This document shows positions 8,892-18,128 of a stretch of DNA of 64,000 nt, in pieces. Each line of letters opens with the position of its first letter. Within the stretch, counting starts at the first letter, position 1. This stretch comes from CAWJLE01 sp963843645 (GTDB taxonomy: Bacteria > Chloroflexota > Anaerolineae > DAOTYC01), in contig CAWJLE010000003.1 in the NCBI GenBank assembly GCA_963843645.1, positions 62,001 through 126,000 on the forward strand. Reading direction: 5' to 3'. The notes below the pieces were generated by a model. It searched no databases. It saw nothing but the letters and a program-made list of their open reading frames with translations, and had not been told where the DNA came from. Made by a program: the position numbers and the translations under genes.

Positions 8892-8963
8892 GCCCCCGTA
8901 GCTCAGTGGATAGAGCACCGGCCTCCGGAGCCGGGAGCAGGCGTTCGAATCGCCTCGGGGGTA
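8892..8963 (+). tRNA. tRNA-Arg (anticodon CCG)
   Basis: A full cloverleaf can be drawn. The acceptor stem is 8892-8898 with 8956-8962, closed by G·U at its end, and the D stem is GCTC/GAGC. The anticodon stem is CCGGC/GCCGG with loop CTCCGGA, so the anticodon CCG is at 8925-8927 and reads CGG. The T arm is AGGCG-TTCGAAT-CGCCT, and A73 is at 8963. The CCA end is not encoded. The gene lies antisense within the last codons of the PAP2 gene, and an integrase remnant begins 100 bases to its left. Confidence 0.93.
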
Positions 8964-9877
8964 CTCGTTTTGTCCTCCAGACCGTCCACCCACAGGGCAA
9001 GGGAGGCGAAACTGGCGCCCAGAGCTAGGCCGCCCAGCACGTCCGAGAACCAGTGATAACCCAAACTCATCAAGCTTACCGACATGCCCAACACGAACAG
9101 ACCCGCGAGCAGCGCACCCAACACCTTTGGGGTTCGCCCGATGGGCTGTGCGTCCAATCGGGCCAGCAAAATGACGCAGACGAAAGTCGTCCGGGCCATG
9201 TGCCCCGACGGAAATGAGGACTCCATTTGGGCTACGAGCAAACGGAGAGGATCGAGGGCCGGGCTGTGCCGGACGGCGTACCAGAACGGACCGAGGGAAA
9301 ACAGGGACGGGACCGCCAGGACGCCGACGGCGATCAAGACGAACAGAACTGACAGACCGATCCACAACCGGCGTCGCCGGGCGAAGAAGTAAACCAGGGC
9401 CACCGCGATAAGAATCGCAGCGCAGACCATCGCGCTTCTGGCGATCGAACTCGGGAAGTGCGGGGTCGAAATGGGGCTCGGTATGCGGCTCGGAAGCCGG
9501 CCCGGAAACGAGCCCGGACCGAAGTTCGGTCTGTAAATGAAGGCCGGTGGGTCGGGATGGAACAGGACCGATTTGCCCCAGAATTCGACGGCAAACAGAG
9601 CGAAGAACAGCGAGAGACCGATGGGCGCACGTCGTCTCTTGATGTAGACATAAGCAAAAACCACACAGACGATGAGCAGGGTGAATTCCGGCGATCCGAT
9701 GAACGACGAGGTGGACAGAATGGCGTGGTACCTGCGGGCGACCGCTCCTCGGAGTGCGAAGAGGATGGCGTGGTCGATGCCCGCGAAGGTCGCCCTGTTC
9801 ACCAAAACGCTCAAGCTGAGAAATGCGATACCCAGACCGGCGCCGAGTAGTGCGAAACGTGTCCTTTGGTCAGGCAT
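8903..9877 (-). CDS. PAP2-family membrane phosphatase
   Basis: A 324-residue polytopic membrane protein. Hydrophobic helices run from residue 8 to about 290. The PAP2 signature is present as SFPSGHMARTTF and SLGYHWFSDVLGGLALG, which carry the catalytic histidines and the Asp partner. The usual KxxxxxxRP motif is not clear. Such enzymes remove phosphate from lipid phosphates such as phosphatidate or undecaprenyl diphosphate at the outer face of the membrane. The last 20 residues are encoded antisense to tRNA-Arg, so the native stop may have been lost or the real end may be earlier. Confidence 0.8.
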   Translation of the reverse strand: MPDQRTRFALLGAGLGIAFLSLSVLVNRATFAGIDHAILFALRGAVARRYHAILSTSSFIGSPEFTLLIVCVVFAYVYIKRRRAPIGLSLFFALFAVEFWGKSVLFHPDPPAFIYRPNFGPGSFPGRLPSRIPSPISTPHFPSSIARSAMVCAAILIAVALVYFFARRRRLWIGLSVLFVLIAVGVLAVPSLFSLGPFWYAVRHSPALDPLRLLVAQMESSFPSGHMARTTFVCVILLARLDAQPIGRTPKVLGALLAGLFVLGMSVSLMSLGYHWFSDVLGGLALGASFASLALWVDGLEDKTSTPEAIRTPAPGSGGRCSIH

Positions 9878-10125
9878 GGTTTCCTTCCAGGTAGGATGCC
9901 AGATGGGGCGCTGACTCCCAGCCGGAGACGTGAATGATGCCCCTTAGCCCTGAGCTTCAGAGCGCCAGACCGGCTGCCGAAGAACGTCCGGTCTGTGATG
10001 GCGCCGAATTCTAACATGCAATTGGCCGCCCCCAAAATCGAGCGAGGTGCCGGGATCGCGCCCCACCCTGGCGCGGGTGTCGGCTGTCGTTCGATTGAGG
10101 AAGCAACAGGAGGAGGAACAGAGCA

Positions 10126-11112
10126 ATGGGACGTATCACCGTCATCACCACGGGCGGGACGATCTCGATGGTTCAGGATCCGGCCAGAGGAGGCGCCGTC
10201 CCTGCATTGGACGGCAAGGGCCTGCTGTCCGGCCTGCCGGACACGCTGGGCGACGTGGAGCTGATCGAGCACTCGAAGCTGCCGAGCGGGCACTTCAGCG
10301 TGGACGACATCTGGGCAATCCGCAACCGGGTTCTGGATAACGCCGCCGATCCCGAAGTCACCGGCGTGGTGCTGGTCATGGGCACGGACGTTCTCGAAGA
10401 GGTCGCGTACCTGCTTGACATAACCGTGCCGACTGAGACGCCCGTCGCGGTGACCGGCGCGATGCGAACGGCATCGATGGTGGGGTGGGACGGCGGCGCC
10501 AACGTGCTGGCGTCCATTCGCGCGGCCGCCGACGTCCAATGCCGCGGCCTGGGGACTCTGGTGGTACTCAACGACCAGATCCACGCGGCCCGGCACGTGA
10601 CGAAGACGCACAGCCAGAGCGTGGAGACGTTCCAGTCGCCGGAATGGGGCGCACTGGGGCGGGTGGGCGTCGACGAGGTCGTCATCGTTCAGCGTGTCGC
10701 GCGTGACCTGGTGCCGTGCGAGCGTCTCGAGCAGAGGGTCTCACTCATCAAGCTGGTCGTGGGCATGGACGACGATCTCCTGCGCTACGCGATGGATAAG
10801 GGCGCGCGCGGGGTGGTGCTGGAGGTGTTCGGCGGCGGGCGCGTGCCGCCGGGTTGGATGCCCACCCTCCGGCAGGCGGTAGCTGATGGGCTCGCCGTGG
10901 TGGTCACGTCGCGCTGCCCGTTCGGGCGGATGGGCGACACGTACGGCTTCCCGGGCGCGTATCGCGACCTGGCCGACGCGGGCGTGGTTTTCGCGGACGG
11001 ACTGAACGGTCCCAAGGCGCGCATCCGATTGATGGCCGCGCTCGGCGCCGCGGATCGACCGGGAGTATCGGCGAAATGGTTCTTCGGTGGGAATAGGAAC
11101 CAGGTCGAATAA
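10126..11112 (+). CDS. L-asparaginase-family amidohydrolase
   Basis: A 328-residue enzyme that hydrolyses L-asparagine to aspartate and ammonia, or a related amide. The two catalytic signatures are present: TTGGTISM at residues 8-15, with the nucleophilic Thr, and VLVMGTDVLEEVAYLLD near residue 85, with the GTD of the second active-site loop. No signal peptide is seen, so it is cytoplasmic. AGGAGGAGG lies about nine bases before the ATG. The gene converges on ridA across a perfect 15-bp hairpin. In the second motif Val replaces the usual Thr after GTD, so substrate range should not be assumed. Confidence 0.85.
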   Translation: MGRITVITTGGTISMVQDPARGGAVPALDGKGLLSGLPDTLGDVELIEHSKLPSGHFSVDDIWAIRNRVLDNAADPEVTGVVLVMGTDVLEEVAYLLDITVPTETPVAVTGAMRTASMVGWDGGANVLASIRAAADVQCRGLGTLVVLNDQIHAARHVTKTHSQSVETFQSPEWGALGRVGVDEVVIVQRVARDLVPCERLEQRVSLIKLVVGMDDDLLRYAMDKGARGVVLEVFGGGRVPPGWMPTLRQAVADGLAVVVTSRCPFGRMGDTYGFPGAYRDLADAGVVFADGLNGPKARIRLMAALGAADRPGVSAKWFFGGNRNQVE

Positions 11113-11144
11113 GACTTCCGAAGTCTTGGAGACTTCGGAAGTCT
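11112..11144. repeat. Palindromic repeat between convergent genes, probable terminator
   Basis: AGACTTCCGAAGTCT and its exact reverse complement are separated by TGG (15-bp arms). It starts inside the asparaginase stop codon and lies before the convergent ridA end, so it may stop both transcripts. Near-identical copies occur at 59267-59300 and, as a half site, near 18090, so this is a dispersed REP-like family. Confidence 0.75.
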
Positions 11145-11157
11145 CATGGGGTGTGGC

Positions 11158-11538
11158 CTATTCGATGCCGGCGACGACTTCGATCTCGACCAGTGCCCCC
11201 TTTGGCAGGGCCTTGACGGCGACCGTGGTGCGCGCGGGAGCCTTGGACGGGAAGAATTCACCGTACACAGCGTTCATGGCCTGGAAGTCGGCCATGTCGG
11301 CGAGAAAGACGGTGGTCTTGAGAACGTGGGCCAGGTCCGTGCCGGCGGCTTTCAGGACGGTGGACAGATTCGTCAGTGTCTGCCGGGTCTGAGCCTGGAT
11401 GCCCTCCGCCAGGTCTGAGGTCTTTGGGTCGGCTCCGGTCTGGCCGGCGGTGAAGATCAGGTTGCCCCAGCGAATGCCTTGCGAGTATGGGCCAATGGGC
11501 TTGGGTGCATCGTTGGACAGAACAACTCCTCGCTCCAT
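11158..11538 (-). CDS. ridA: RidA-family enamine/imine deaminase
   Basis: A 126-residue protein covering the whole RidA/YjgF family length. Family marks are PIGPYSQGI near residue 15, NLIFTAGQTGADP, a run of helices with QTRQTLTNLSTVLKAAG, and the substrate-binding Arg in APARTTVAVKALPKGALVEIE. RidA hydrolyses reactive enamines and imines released by PLP enzymes such as threonine dehydratase, protecting other PLP enzymes. It is cytoplasmic and trimeric in relatives. The gene is transcribed toward the asparaginase gene; a very long perfect palindrome lies upstream of its start. Confidence 0.9.
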   Translation of the reverse strand: MERGVVLSNDAPKPIGPYSQGIRWGNLIFTAGQTGADPKTSDLAEGIQAQTRQTLTNLSTVLKAAGTDLAHVLKTTVFLADMADFQAMNAVYGEFFPSKAPARTTVAVKALPKGALVEIEVVAGIE

Positions 11539-11642
11539 GCTGCGCGTCTCCTTCCGTGCGGTGAGAAATGTGGGTGGGACGCAGGCAGACTAGCATAACG
11601 GGTCCGTCCTGTCAAGTCTGCTTTACCGCAGTCGCAGAGCTA

Positions 11643-11737
11643 TCGCATCAAAAGCCGCGGCGTGCTCAGAGCCGGCCCGCCCGGCGATAAAGTCGCCGGG
11701 CGGGCCGGCTCTGAGCACGCCGCGGCTTTTGATGCGA
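11643..11737. repeat. Perfect 45-bp inverted repeat with 5-base loop
   Basis: Bases 11643-11687 are the exact reverse complement of 11693-11737, separated by TAAAG. The arms are very GC-rich except for a CATCAAAAG end. No gene overlaps it; it lies between the ridA start and the end of the hybrid kinase, both on the minus strand. It would form an exceptionally stable cruciform or RNA hairpin. Confidence 0.95.
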
Positions 11738-11828
11738 ATGACCCGGTCAGTCCGCTTCTCCGCAATCGCCCTGACCGCGGTCGGGGCCAAAGCCGCTGCG
11801 ACGCCGGAAATCTCGGGAGGCTGAGGTG

Positions 11829-13826
11829 CTAGCGGCCTTCCATCGCCCGCTCGATCGCGGCCTCGACGTCTTCGAGCAGGTAGGGCTTCTGGACGAAGCC
11901 GGCTAATCCCTCGCCTTCGAAGCGTTGGGTGGCGTCCCGCTCGTCGAAACCGCTGGACAGTATGACCCGGGCAGTGGATTTCATCCGCCGCATCTCCTTG
12001 AAGGCAGCGAGCCCGTCCATGCGCGGCATCGAAAGGTCCAGCAGCACGAGAGCGACGTCATCGACGTGCTGCCGGAAGAGCTCCACGGCTTCGAGTCCAT
12101 CTCTGGCGGTGAGTGCTTCGAAACCCAGCCGCTCGACCAGACGGCGGCACAGCTCGCAGACGCTGGGCTCGTCGTCGACGACCAGCGCGGTTCCGCGCGA
12201 CGCGCCCGACGCCGAACGCTCCGCATAGCGCTCGAGCGTCCCCGACGGCGAGGCCGTGTGGCCCGGGACCGCGTCCTCCGCGGGCAACATGACCCGTATC
12301 GTCGTCCCCCTGTTTTTCTCGCTATCAACGAAGATGGCTCCCTGGTGCCCGCGCACGATGCCCAGAACGGCCGACATCCCCAGTCCGCGACCCATCTCTT
12401 TGGTCGTGTAGAATGGGTCGAACAGCCGCTGCTGCGTCTCTTCGTCCATGCCGACCCCGTTATCCGCTACCTCGAGGCAGACGAAGCGTCCCGGAGCAGG
12501 CTTTTCCTCCAGCCGGCTGTGGCTTAGAAACTCAGCGTCGCAGTCACGCGTGCTGGTCGAAAGGCTCACCACGCCGGCGCCGCTCTGGATGGCCTCCGAG
12601 GCGTTGGTGATCAGGTTCATGACGATCTGCTGCATTTGAGCCGCATCGGCGGCGACAGGCGGCAAATCGCGCTGCAGCTTGAGACTAAGGGTCACGGTCC
12701 GAGGAATGGAGGTTCTGAGGAGGTCCGCATTCTCCTCCACCAGGACGCTCAGGTTCAAGTTCTGGACGACGAATCGCCCTTTGCCGGAATAGGCCAGCAT
12801 CTGACGCGTCAGATCGGCCGCTTTGCGAGTGGCCTGAACGGCATACTCGAAGCTGGGGCGCGCCGCATGAGGACGGCGACAGATCCCGAATGCCCGAGGT
12901 CCAGGTTGCCCAGGATCGCGGTGAGTAGATTATTGAAATCGTGGGCGATGCCACCCGCCAGGACGCCGAGGCTCTCCAGTTTCTGCGCGCGGAGGAGGCG
13001 GCGCTCCATTTCTAGGCGCTCCTCTTCCAGTCGCTTGCGCTCGGTAATGTCCTCGACGAAGCCTTCCAGGTAGCGGAAGGTGCCCATTTCACTCCACACA
13101 GCCCAGGCGTGCAGGTTGCCGATGAACGTCGTGCCGTCTTTGCGCCGATAGTGGGTTTCCACCTGGATCGGCGTGCGGCTGTTCAGAATCCTCCGCACCG
13201 CCTCGGGCCGGCGCGCCGGGTCGACGTAGACGTCTTGCGCCACGTCCGTGATCCGGCTCATCGCCTCCTCGGGCGAGTCGTAGCCGAACATCCGCGCATA
13301 CGCAGGGTTGATGGTAATGAGCTTGCCGTCCCGCGTAGACTGAAAGATGCCCAACACGGCGTCTTCGAACAATCGGCGATAGCGCTCCTCGCTCTCGCGC
13401 AACGCCTGTTGCGCCTCGGTCAGTCGCCGTTCCATCTCGATCTGATCCAGGACTCTTGCGGATCGTCAGCGGCAGGATATCCAGAAATGTGGCGTCCTTG
13501 ACCAGGTAGTCTTTCGCCCCGCGCTTCATCATGTCGACGGCGATTCGCTCGTCGCCCGCGCCGGTGAAGACGATGAACGGAGGCACGGGCGCGGCCTCGT
13601 CCAAGAAATGCACTCCCTTCATATCTGGCAGAGAGTAGTCCAACAAGATGAGCGCGGGCTGCCGGCGCTTAAGGCAGGCCAGCGCCTCTCGACCGTCCGC
13701 CGCCGAGTCGACTTCCCAACCCTGCTCGCGCAGCACGTCGCCGACCAAAAGATTCAGGCCGTCGTCGTCTTCGATCACCAGTATCAGAGCAGACTCCACA
13801 TTATCGACCGTCTTCGTCCCAATCAT
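11829..13826 (-). CDS. Hybrid histidine kinase (REC-PAS-HisKA-HATPase-REC), two frameshifts
   Basis: Three frames read in order give one protein of about 665 residues. 13826 to about 13450 is a receiver domain (ILVIEDDDG, LILLDYSLPD, phospho-Asp and KDYLVKD). About 13450 to 12850 holds a PAS domain and the H-box GGIAHDFNNLLTAILGN. About 12850 to 11829 holds the HATPase (NLITNASEAI, DNGVGM, GRGLGMSAV) and a second receiver (VDDEPS, LVLLDLSMPR, VQKPY). Shifts lie near 13450 (an extra C in AGTCCTGG) and near 12850 and cancel overall. Such kinases relay phosphate internally; no DNA-binding output domain is present. The shifts look like sequencing errors because every domain is intact. Confidence 0.8.
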
Positions 13827-13841
13827 CTGTCTTGCTCCGTC

Positions 13842-14316
13842 CTAATCGTCATTGTTGCCATTCGCGACCGTCGGCACGCGTATGACCAGAATGAACAGAC
13901 CCAACCGGCGTAGGGTTTCAACGAAAGCTGAGAAGTTCACCGGCTTGGTGATGTAGTTGTTGCAGCCCAATTCGTGGCAGCGTTGGACCTCGCGCGGATC
14001 GTCGGTCGTCGTCAGCATGATGATCGGCAGCGATTTGAAGCGGGGGGTGCTCTTGAGCCGTTCCAGGACCTCCACACCGTCGAACTTTCGGCATGCGGAT
14101 GTCGAGCAGCAGCACGTACGCCGTGCCCTTCTCGTACGTCGGCCGTTCGCCCGGCTCGCTGAAGAAGAACGCGAGCGTCTCGTCGCCGTCGCGAAAACGC
14201 ACGATGGGATTGTGGACGCCGGCGTCGCGCAGGGCATAGGTAACCAGCTCGGCGTGGCCGTCGTCATCTTCGGCGAGCAACAGAACAACTTGCTCCGGTC
14301 TGATTTCGCTGCTCAC
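13842..14316 (-). CDS. Single-domain response regulator (Rcp1-like), frameshifted
   Basis: A CheY-like receiver of about 157 residues with no output domain. The N-terminal frame gives VVLLLAEDDDGHAELV and VLLLDIRMPK, with the acidic pocket and phospho-Asp. The C-terminal frame gives FDGVEVLERLK, PIIMLTTTDD and GCNNYITKPVNF, with the conserved Thr and Lys. The switch falls at CCGAAAGTTC near 14095; reading AA instead of AAA restores a single frame, so a homopolymer error is likely. The GTG start at 14316 has GGAGGG just upstream and lies one base after the kinase stop, indicating co-transcription and a kinase-regulator pair. Confidence 0.75.
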
Positions 14317-14317
14317 G

Positions 14318-16921
14318 TTAACCCTCCGTTTCTGGCGAGATGTTCGCCGGTTTGTGTATCGGCAGAGCAACGAAGAACCGGCTGCCTCGTCCGAGTTTCG
14401 ATTCCAGCCAGGCCTGGCCGCGATGCCGCTGCACGATGAGCCTGACCGTGGCCAGTCCCAATCCATCACCGGTAACCGACCCTCTCGGCTCCAGCCGGTA
14501 AAACAGCCGCCAGATCCTGTCGTGGTGCTCCGGCTTGATGCCCTGCCCCGTATCTTCGACGCAGTACACTACCCGATCGTCTTCTTCCCAGCCACTGACG
14601 TGAATCGTCAGCGGCCGATCCCCGTCACGATACTTCAGCGCGTTGTCGACCAGATTGGCAAAGACCTGATTGATCTGAACGGCGTCTCCCCAGCACGAGG
14701 GCAGATCGTCGATCTCGATCTGAGCATGGGTCTGGTCGATCTGATACGCATGGGCGTCCGCGACGATGTCGATCAAGGCATTCATGTTCAGTCGCGTGAG
14801 ATGAATGGGGAGCCGGCCGAGGCGCGAGGTCTGCAGCAGCCCGTTGATCAGGGCGTCCATCTTCTGGACGCTGGCTACGATGTAGTGGAGGGCGGTTGGC
14901 ATCTGATCCCGCACGATGGATAATCCCTCATGGCGCAGGTTTTCGTCATCCGGTTCAGTCTCGAACAAGCTGCGCAGCTCGGCCGCCGCCTTCTCCAGGC
15001 GTTGGCTGAAACCCTGGATATTGACCAACGGGGACCGCAAATCGTGAGAGCTGACGTATAGCAAATCCTCCAAGTCGGTGGTCTGCTGCCGCAGCTCACG
15101 CAGCAGCTCCTCGCGCGCTGCCTCCGCTCTCTGGCGGTCACTGATGTCGGTCAGAAACGTGTAGTAGTACTTCACCTGCCCTTCGTCGTCTCTGCCGACG
15201 TGGGCGAAGAGCTCGACGGGCACGCGAGTGCCGTCCTTACGGATGTATTCCTTCTCGTAGCGGACGGTCCGGCCGGACTGCTCCAACTCCGCAAGTTTTG
15301 CTCGCTCGATGGGCAACCATTCAGGCGGAGTGAGGTCGTGCGCCCAGTCGATGGCTTCCAGTTCTTCTCGGGCATAGCCGACGAGGGCCAGATAAGCCGA
15401 GTTGCAAAGACCCATTTGGCCATCAGGGTAACCGACGGCGAAAGGTTGCGACGAAGCCTCGATCAGCTCCGCGAGGAAGGCGTTCTGTTTCGTGCTTTCC
15501 CGCAACCGCTCTTCCATTTGCTTGCGGCCCGTAATGTCGTGAGCGACGCTGATCTCGCCGGTTATCTGGCTGCCATAGCGCAAGGGGTTCGTCGTAATGA
15601 CGTAGTGACGCATCTCCCCGTCGACGATCACCGATTGTTCCGTGACGACTGTTTCTCCAGATTCCACCGCCTGCCTGTCGGCCTTCATCAGCTCACGGGC
15701 GAAGTCAGCAGGGAGAACTGCCGCACTGTCACGGCCCAATATCTCTGCCGCAGGCCGGCCGATGAGCTTCTCTCGCGCCGGATTGACCAGAAGGTAACGT
15801 CCGTCCAGATCTTTCACTGCGATGGCGTCGGACGTGCCCTGCATGACGCCGTTGAGCAGGATGTACTGCTCTTCGAGCTGCGCTTCTGCCTTCCGACGTT
15901 TTACCTCTGTCTCGTATAGTGTCCGATAGTGCCGGCTTCGCTGTCTCTGCCAGACCAGAGACACCCCGCCGAGGGTAATGACGAGCAATCCGGACATGAG
16001 GCCGAGAATCAGGGCGCCTCGGGAACGTCCCGCAGCGAAAACCTCGGCGGCATCCTGCTTCGCCACCATGTACCACGAAGTCCCGGAAACGGGTTGCAGC
16101 GCAGCCACAACCTCGACGCCGCGATAGTCTCTGCCGACGACGATGCCCGTCACGTTCTGTACGGCCTGGACGGCGGGGAGGTCCAGCTGACTCAGCGGGA
16201 TCATCAGCCGCAGTGCGGTGTTCTGTTCGTAGCGCAGGTCGTTCAGGAAGAGCACCTGGTCGCCCTGGCGCTCGACCAGCAGGGTCTCGGCGCTGCCTCT
16301 GGGCAGAGGCCACGATTGGATCAAGGGATAGAGAAACTGCCGGGCGTCGACGTCCAGCACCATGGCGCCGGCCGGCTGTTGCTGCCCGGTTTGAGAGAGG
16401 AAGAGCGGCGCGACGACATCCAGACGAGGAGAGCCGCCGTTCGCCGGCTGGTAGAGATCCGTCATCAGCGCACGACGGTCCCGCAAGGCGGCTGCCACGG
16501 TCGCCTGCGTGGTCGCCGGGACGGGCTCTTGAGTCGCCAACGCGCTGAGCCTCTGGTTGCCTTGAGCATCCAGCAGCAAGACGTCGCGGTACGAATAAGC
16601 CTCCTGGATGCTTCGAAGCCAGCGGAGCAGAGTCTCGGTCAGCTCGGGCGTCGGCGTCGTCAGCCATTGAGCGAACTCGTCGGCGGCGATGGTGTTTTCC
16701 ATGATAACGGTGGCGTCGCCCAGGCGTTCCGCACGCCACTGGATGACCTGGTTCGTCTTGAACCGGGCCACGACCTGAAGTGCGTCCTCAGTGCTCTGTC
16801 GGGCGAGGCGTTCCTGATCGACGTAGAACGAGTAGCCACCCGCCAAGATGGCTCCGGCCAGGACCGCGAACGTCAGAATCAGTATGAGGGGGAAGCCGGG
16901 CTGCGAAGACGAGGTCTTCAT
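14318..16921 (-). CDS. Membrane sensor histidine kinase with Cache-like and two PAS domains
   Basis: An 867-residue kinase. One membrane helix lies at residues 9-32 and a second near 310-330, enclosing a Cache-like extracytoplasmic sensor of about 270 residues. Two PAS domains follow: IAVKDLDGRYLLVNPAREKL, then a second around residues 480-600. The HisKA helix carries SSHDLRSPLVNIQGF with the phospho-His, and the HATPase carries NLVDNALKYRD, VEDTGQGI and GDGLGLATV. It is probably partnered by the single-domain regulator that starts one base after its stop. The ATG at 16921 begins the signal-anchor; an upstream ATG at 16945 is possible. Confidence 0.85.
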   Translation of the reverse strand: MKTSSSQPGFPLILILTFAVLAGAILAGGYSFYVDQERLARQSTEDALQVVARFKTNQVIQWRAERLGDATVIMENTIAADEFAQWLTTPTPELTETLLRWLRSIQEAYSYRDVLLLDAQGNQRLSALATQEPVPATTQATVAAALRDRRALMTDLYQPANGGSPRLDVVAPLFLSQTGQQQPAGAMVLDVDARQFLYPLIQSWPLPRGSAETLLVERQGDQVLFLNDLRYEQNTALRLMIPLSQLDLPAVQAVQNVTGIVVGRDYRGVEVVAALQPVSGTSWYMVAKQDAAEVFAAGRSRGALILGLMSGLLVITLGGVSLVWQRQRSRHYRTLYETEVKRRKAEAQLEEQYILLNGVMQGTSDAIAVKDLDGRYLLVNPAREKLIGRPAAEILGRDSAAVLPADFARELMKADRQAVESGETVVTEQSVIVDGEMRHYVITTNPLRYGSQITGEISVAHDITGRKQMEERLRESTKQNAFLAELIEASSQPFAVGYPDGQMGLCNSAYLALVGYAREELEAIDWAHDLTPPEWLPIERAKLAELEQSGRTVRYEKEYIRKDGTRVPVELFAHVGRDDEGQVKYYYTFLTDISDRQRAEAAREELLRELRQQTTDLEDLLYVSSHDLRSPLVNIQGFSQRLEKAAAELRSLFETEPDDENLRHEGLSIVRDQMPTALHYIVASVQKMDALINGLLQTSRLGRLPIHLTRLNMNALIDIVADAHAYQIDQTHAQIEIDDLPSCWGDAVQINQVFANLVDNALKYRDGDRPLTIHVSGWEEDDRVVYCVEDTGQGIKPEHHDRIWRLFYRLEPRGSVTGDGLGLATVRLIVQRHRGQAWLESKLGRGSRFFVALPIHKPANISPETEG

Positions 16922-17153
16922 TGCGGACCACTTTCCAGTTTGCATGAGAATGCGCGTGCTTCCTGATCGACTTTAGCGTCGGGCCGGCGTCCGAATGGGC
17001 AACGACGATTCACGGCCGGATAGGGTCGCAGAAAGAAAGTTTAATAATATCAGTAAATCGTTCTGGTACCAAAAGGGGAGCCGGAAGGGGCATACGAAAG
17101 GGTTCAGGTGGCGCCTCGCCCAAAATCCGGCATGCGCGAGAGGCCGAAAATGC

Positions 17154-17182
17154 TTGACACGCCTCACCAATTGTGGTAAAGT
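17154..17182 (+). promoter_or_regulatory. Promoter of the thiamine operon
   Basis: TTGACA at 17154-17159 and TAAAGT at 17177-17182 have the optimal 17-base spacer. It lies just upstream of the TPP riboswitch and points into it. Confidence 0.75.
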
Positions 17183-17208
17183 AACGCACAATCGAATTGA
17201 ATACTATT

Positions 17209-17330
17209 CTAGCTGGGGGAGCTTGGTGATAGCCAGGCTGAGAGGATGGCCGAGCCGGAAACGACGGCACAGCGATCGACCCCTAAACCTGACCTGGATA
17301 ATGCTAGCGTAGGGAAGCGAAACAGCTTAG
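17209..17330 (+). ncRNA. TPP riboswitch (THI element)
   Basis: The conserved TPP aptamer elements are present in order: P1 CTAGCTG (17209-17215) pairing with CAGCTTAG (17323-17330), GGGG, CTGAGA (17238-17243), GACCC, then ACCTGACCTGGATAATG and CTAGCGTAGGGA. The last block binds the pyrimidine and diphosphate parts of TPP. An intrinsic terminator follows at 17351-17385, so regulation is probably by premature termination when TPP is abundant. The downstream operon is thiamine-related, as expected. Confidence 0.95.
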
Positions 17331-17350
17331 GAAGAGACAGGGCATTCGTA

Positions 17351-17385
17351 GACCGCTATCCTTGCGCAGGATTGGCGGTTTTTTT
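17351..17385 (+). terminator. Intrinsic terminator of the TPP riboswitch
   Basis: GACCGC-TA-TCC and GGA-TT-GGCGGT form a hairpin followed by seven T residues (17379-17385), 19 bases before the thiN start. Its place between aptamer and gene fits an expression platform switched by TPP. Confidence 0.85.
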
Positions 17386-17403
17386 ATTGTGAAAGGGCGC
17401 AAG

Positions 17404-18087
17404 ATGAAGGCGATAGTCGTTGCTAATGGGACCCTGAATGCCGACACTACGGGCTGGTTCGATGCCTTGCGGCAGCCGGGCGACCTGGTGATCTGCGCGG
17501 ACGGGGGCTTGCGCAACGCGCTGAAGCTGGGCCTGCGGCCGGACGTCGTTCTCGGCGACTTCGACTCCGCGGCCAGAGAACAGGTTCGCGAGGCGGAGTC
17601 GATGGGGGCCGAGCTGATCCGCTTCCCGGCGCGCAAGGACGAAACCGATTCTGAGCTGGCCTTGCGCTACGCCGTGGACCAGGGCGCGACAGAGGTCGTG
17701 TTCCTGGGGGCGCTGGGCAGCCGGCTGGACCACGCCCTGGCGAACCTCTTCCTGCTCGCCGCCCCGGAGCTGGCCGGCGCCCGTGTCCGCATCCTCGACG
17801 GGGACACATCGCTGGAGCTGTGCCGCGATCGGTGCGAGATTCATGGCCGCCCGGGAGATATTGTCTCGCTGCTGCCGCTGACGGCGGCGGTGGACGGGGT
17901 CGTAACCGCGGGCCTGGAGTATCCGTTGAAAGATGAGACGCTGCCGTTCGGGGCAGCGCGCGGCGTCAGCAACGTCATGCTGGCCGAGACGGCTGCGGTG
18001 TCGATCTCGCACGGGCTGCTGGCCGTGTTTCACGTGTCGTGTCAGGAATCCCAGACCACCCACACTGCAGCGGCGCCAATGGGTTGA
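17404..18087 (+). CDS. thiN: Thiamine pyrophosphokinase
   Basis: A 227-residue enzyme that transfers diphosphate from ATP to thiamine, giving TPP. Family marks are VICADGGLRNALKLGLRPDVVLGDFDS (diphosphate and Mg site), FPARKDETDSELALRYA (the conserved KDETD), FLGALGSRLDHALAN (GGRxDH-like), and the C-terminal beta domain with LPFGAARGVSN before VMLAETAAVSISHG. Translation starts at 17404 just after the riboswitch terminator; an in-frame upstream ATG would place the start inside the terminator. First gene of a thiamine uptake and phosphorylation operon. Confidence 0.92.
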   Translation: MKAIVVANGTLNADTTGWFDALRQPGDLVICADGGLRNALKLGLRPDVVLGDFDSAAREQVREAESMGAELIRFPARKDETDSELALRYAVDQGATEVVFLGALGSRLDHALANLFLLAAPELAGARVRILDGDTSLELCRDRCEIHGRPGDIVSLLPLTAAVDGVVTAGLEYPLKDETLPFGAARGVSNVMLAETAAVSISHGLLAVFHVSCQESQTTHTAAAPMG

Positions 18088-18128
18088 GTTTCTACAACTT
18101 CGGAAGTCCTGTAGGAGGATCAATCAAA

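Noticed and set aside
13957..14439. Long plus-strand frames opposite the kinase block
   Set aside because: They follow the GC-rich third-position pattern of the real minus-strand genes and have no motifs.
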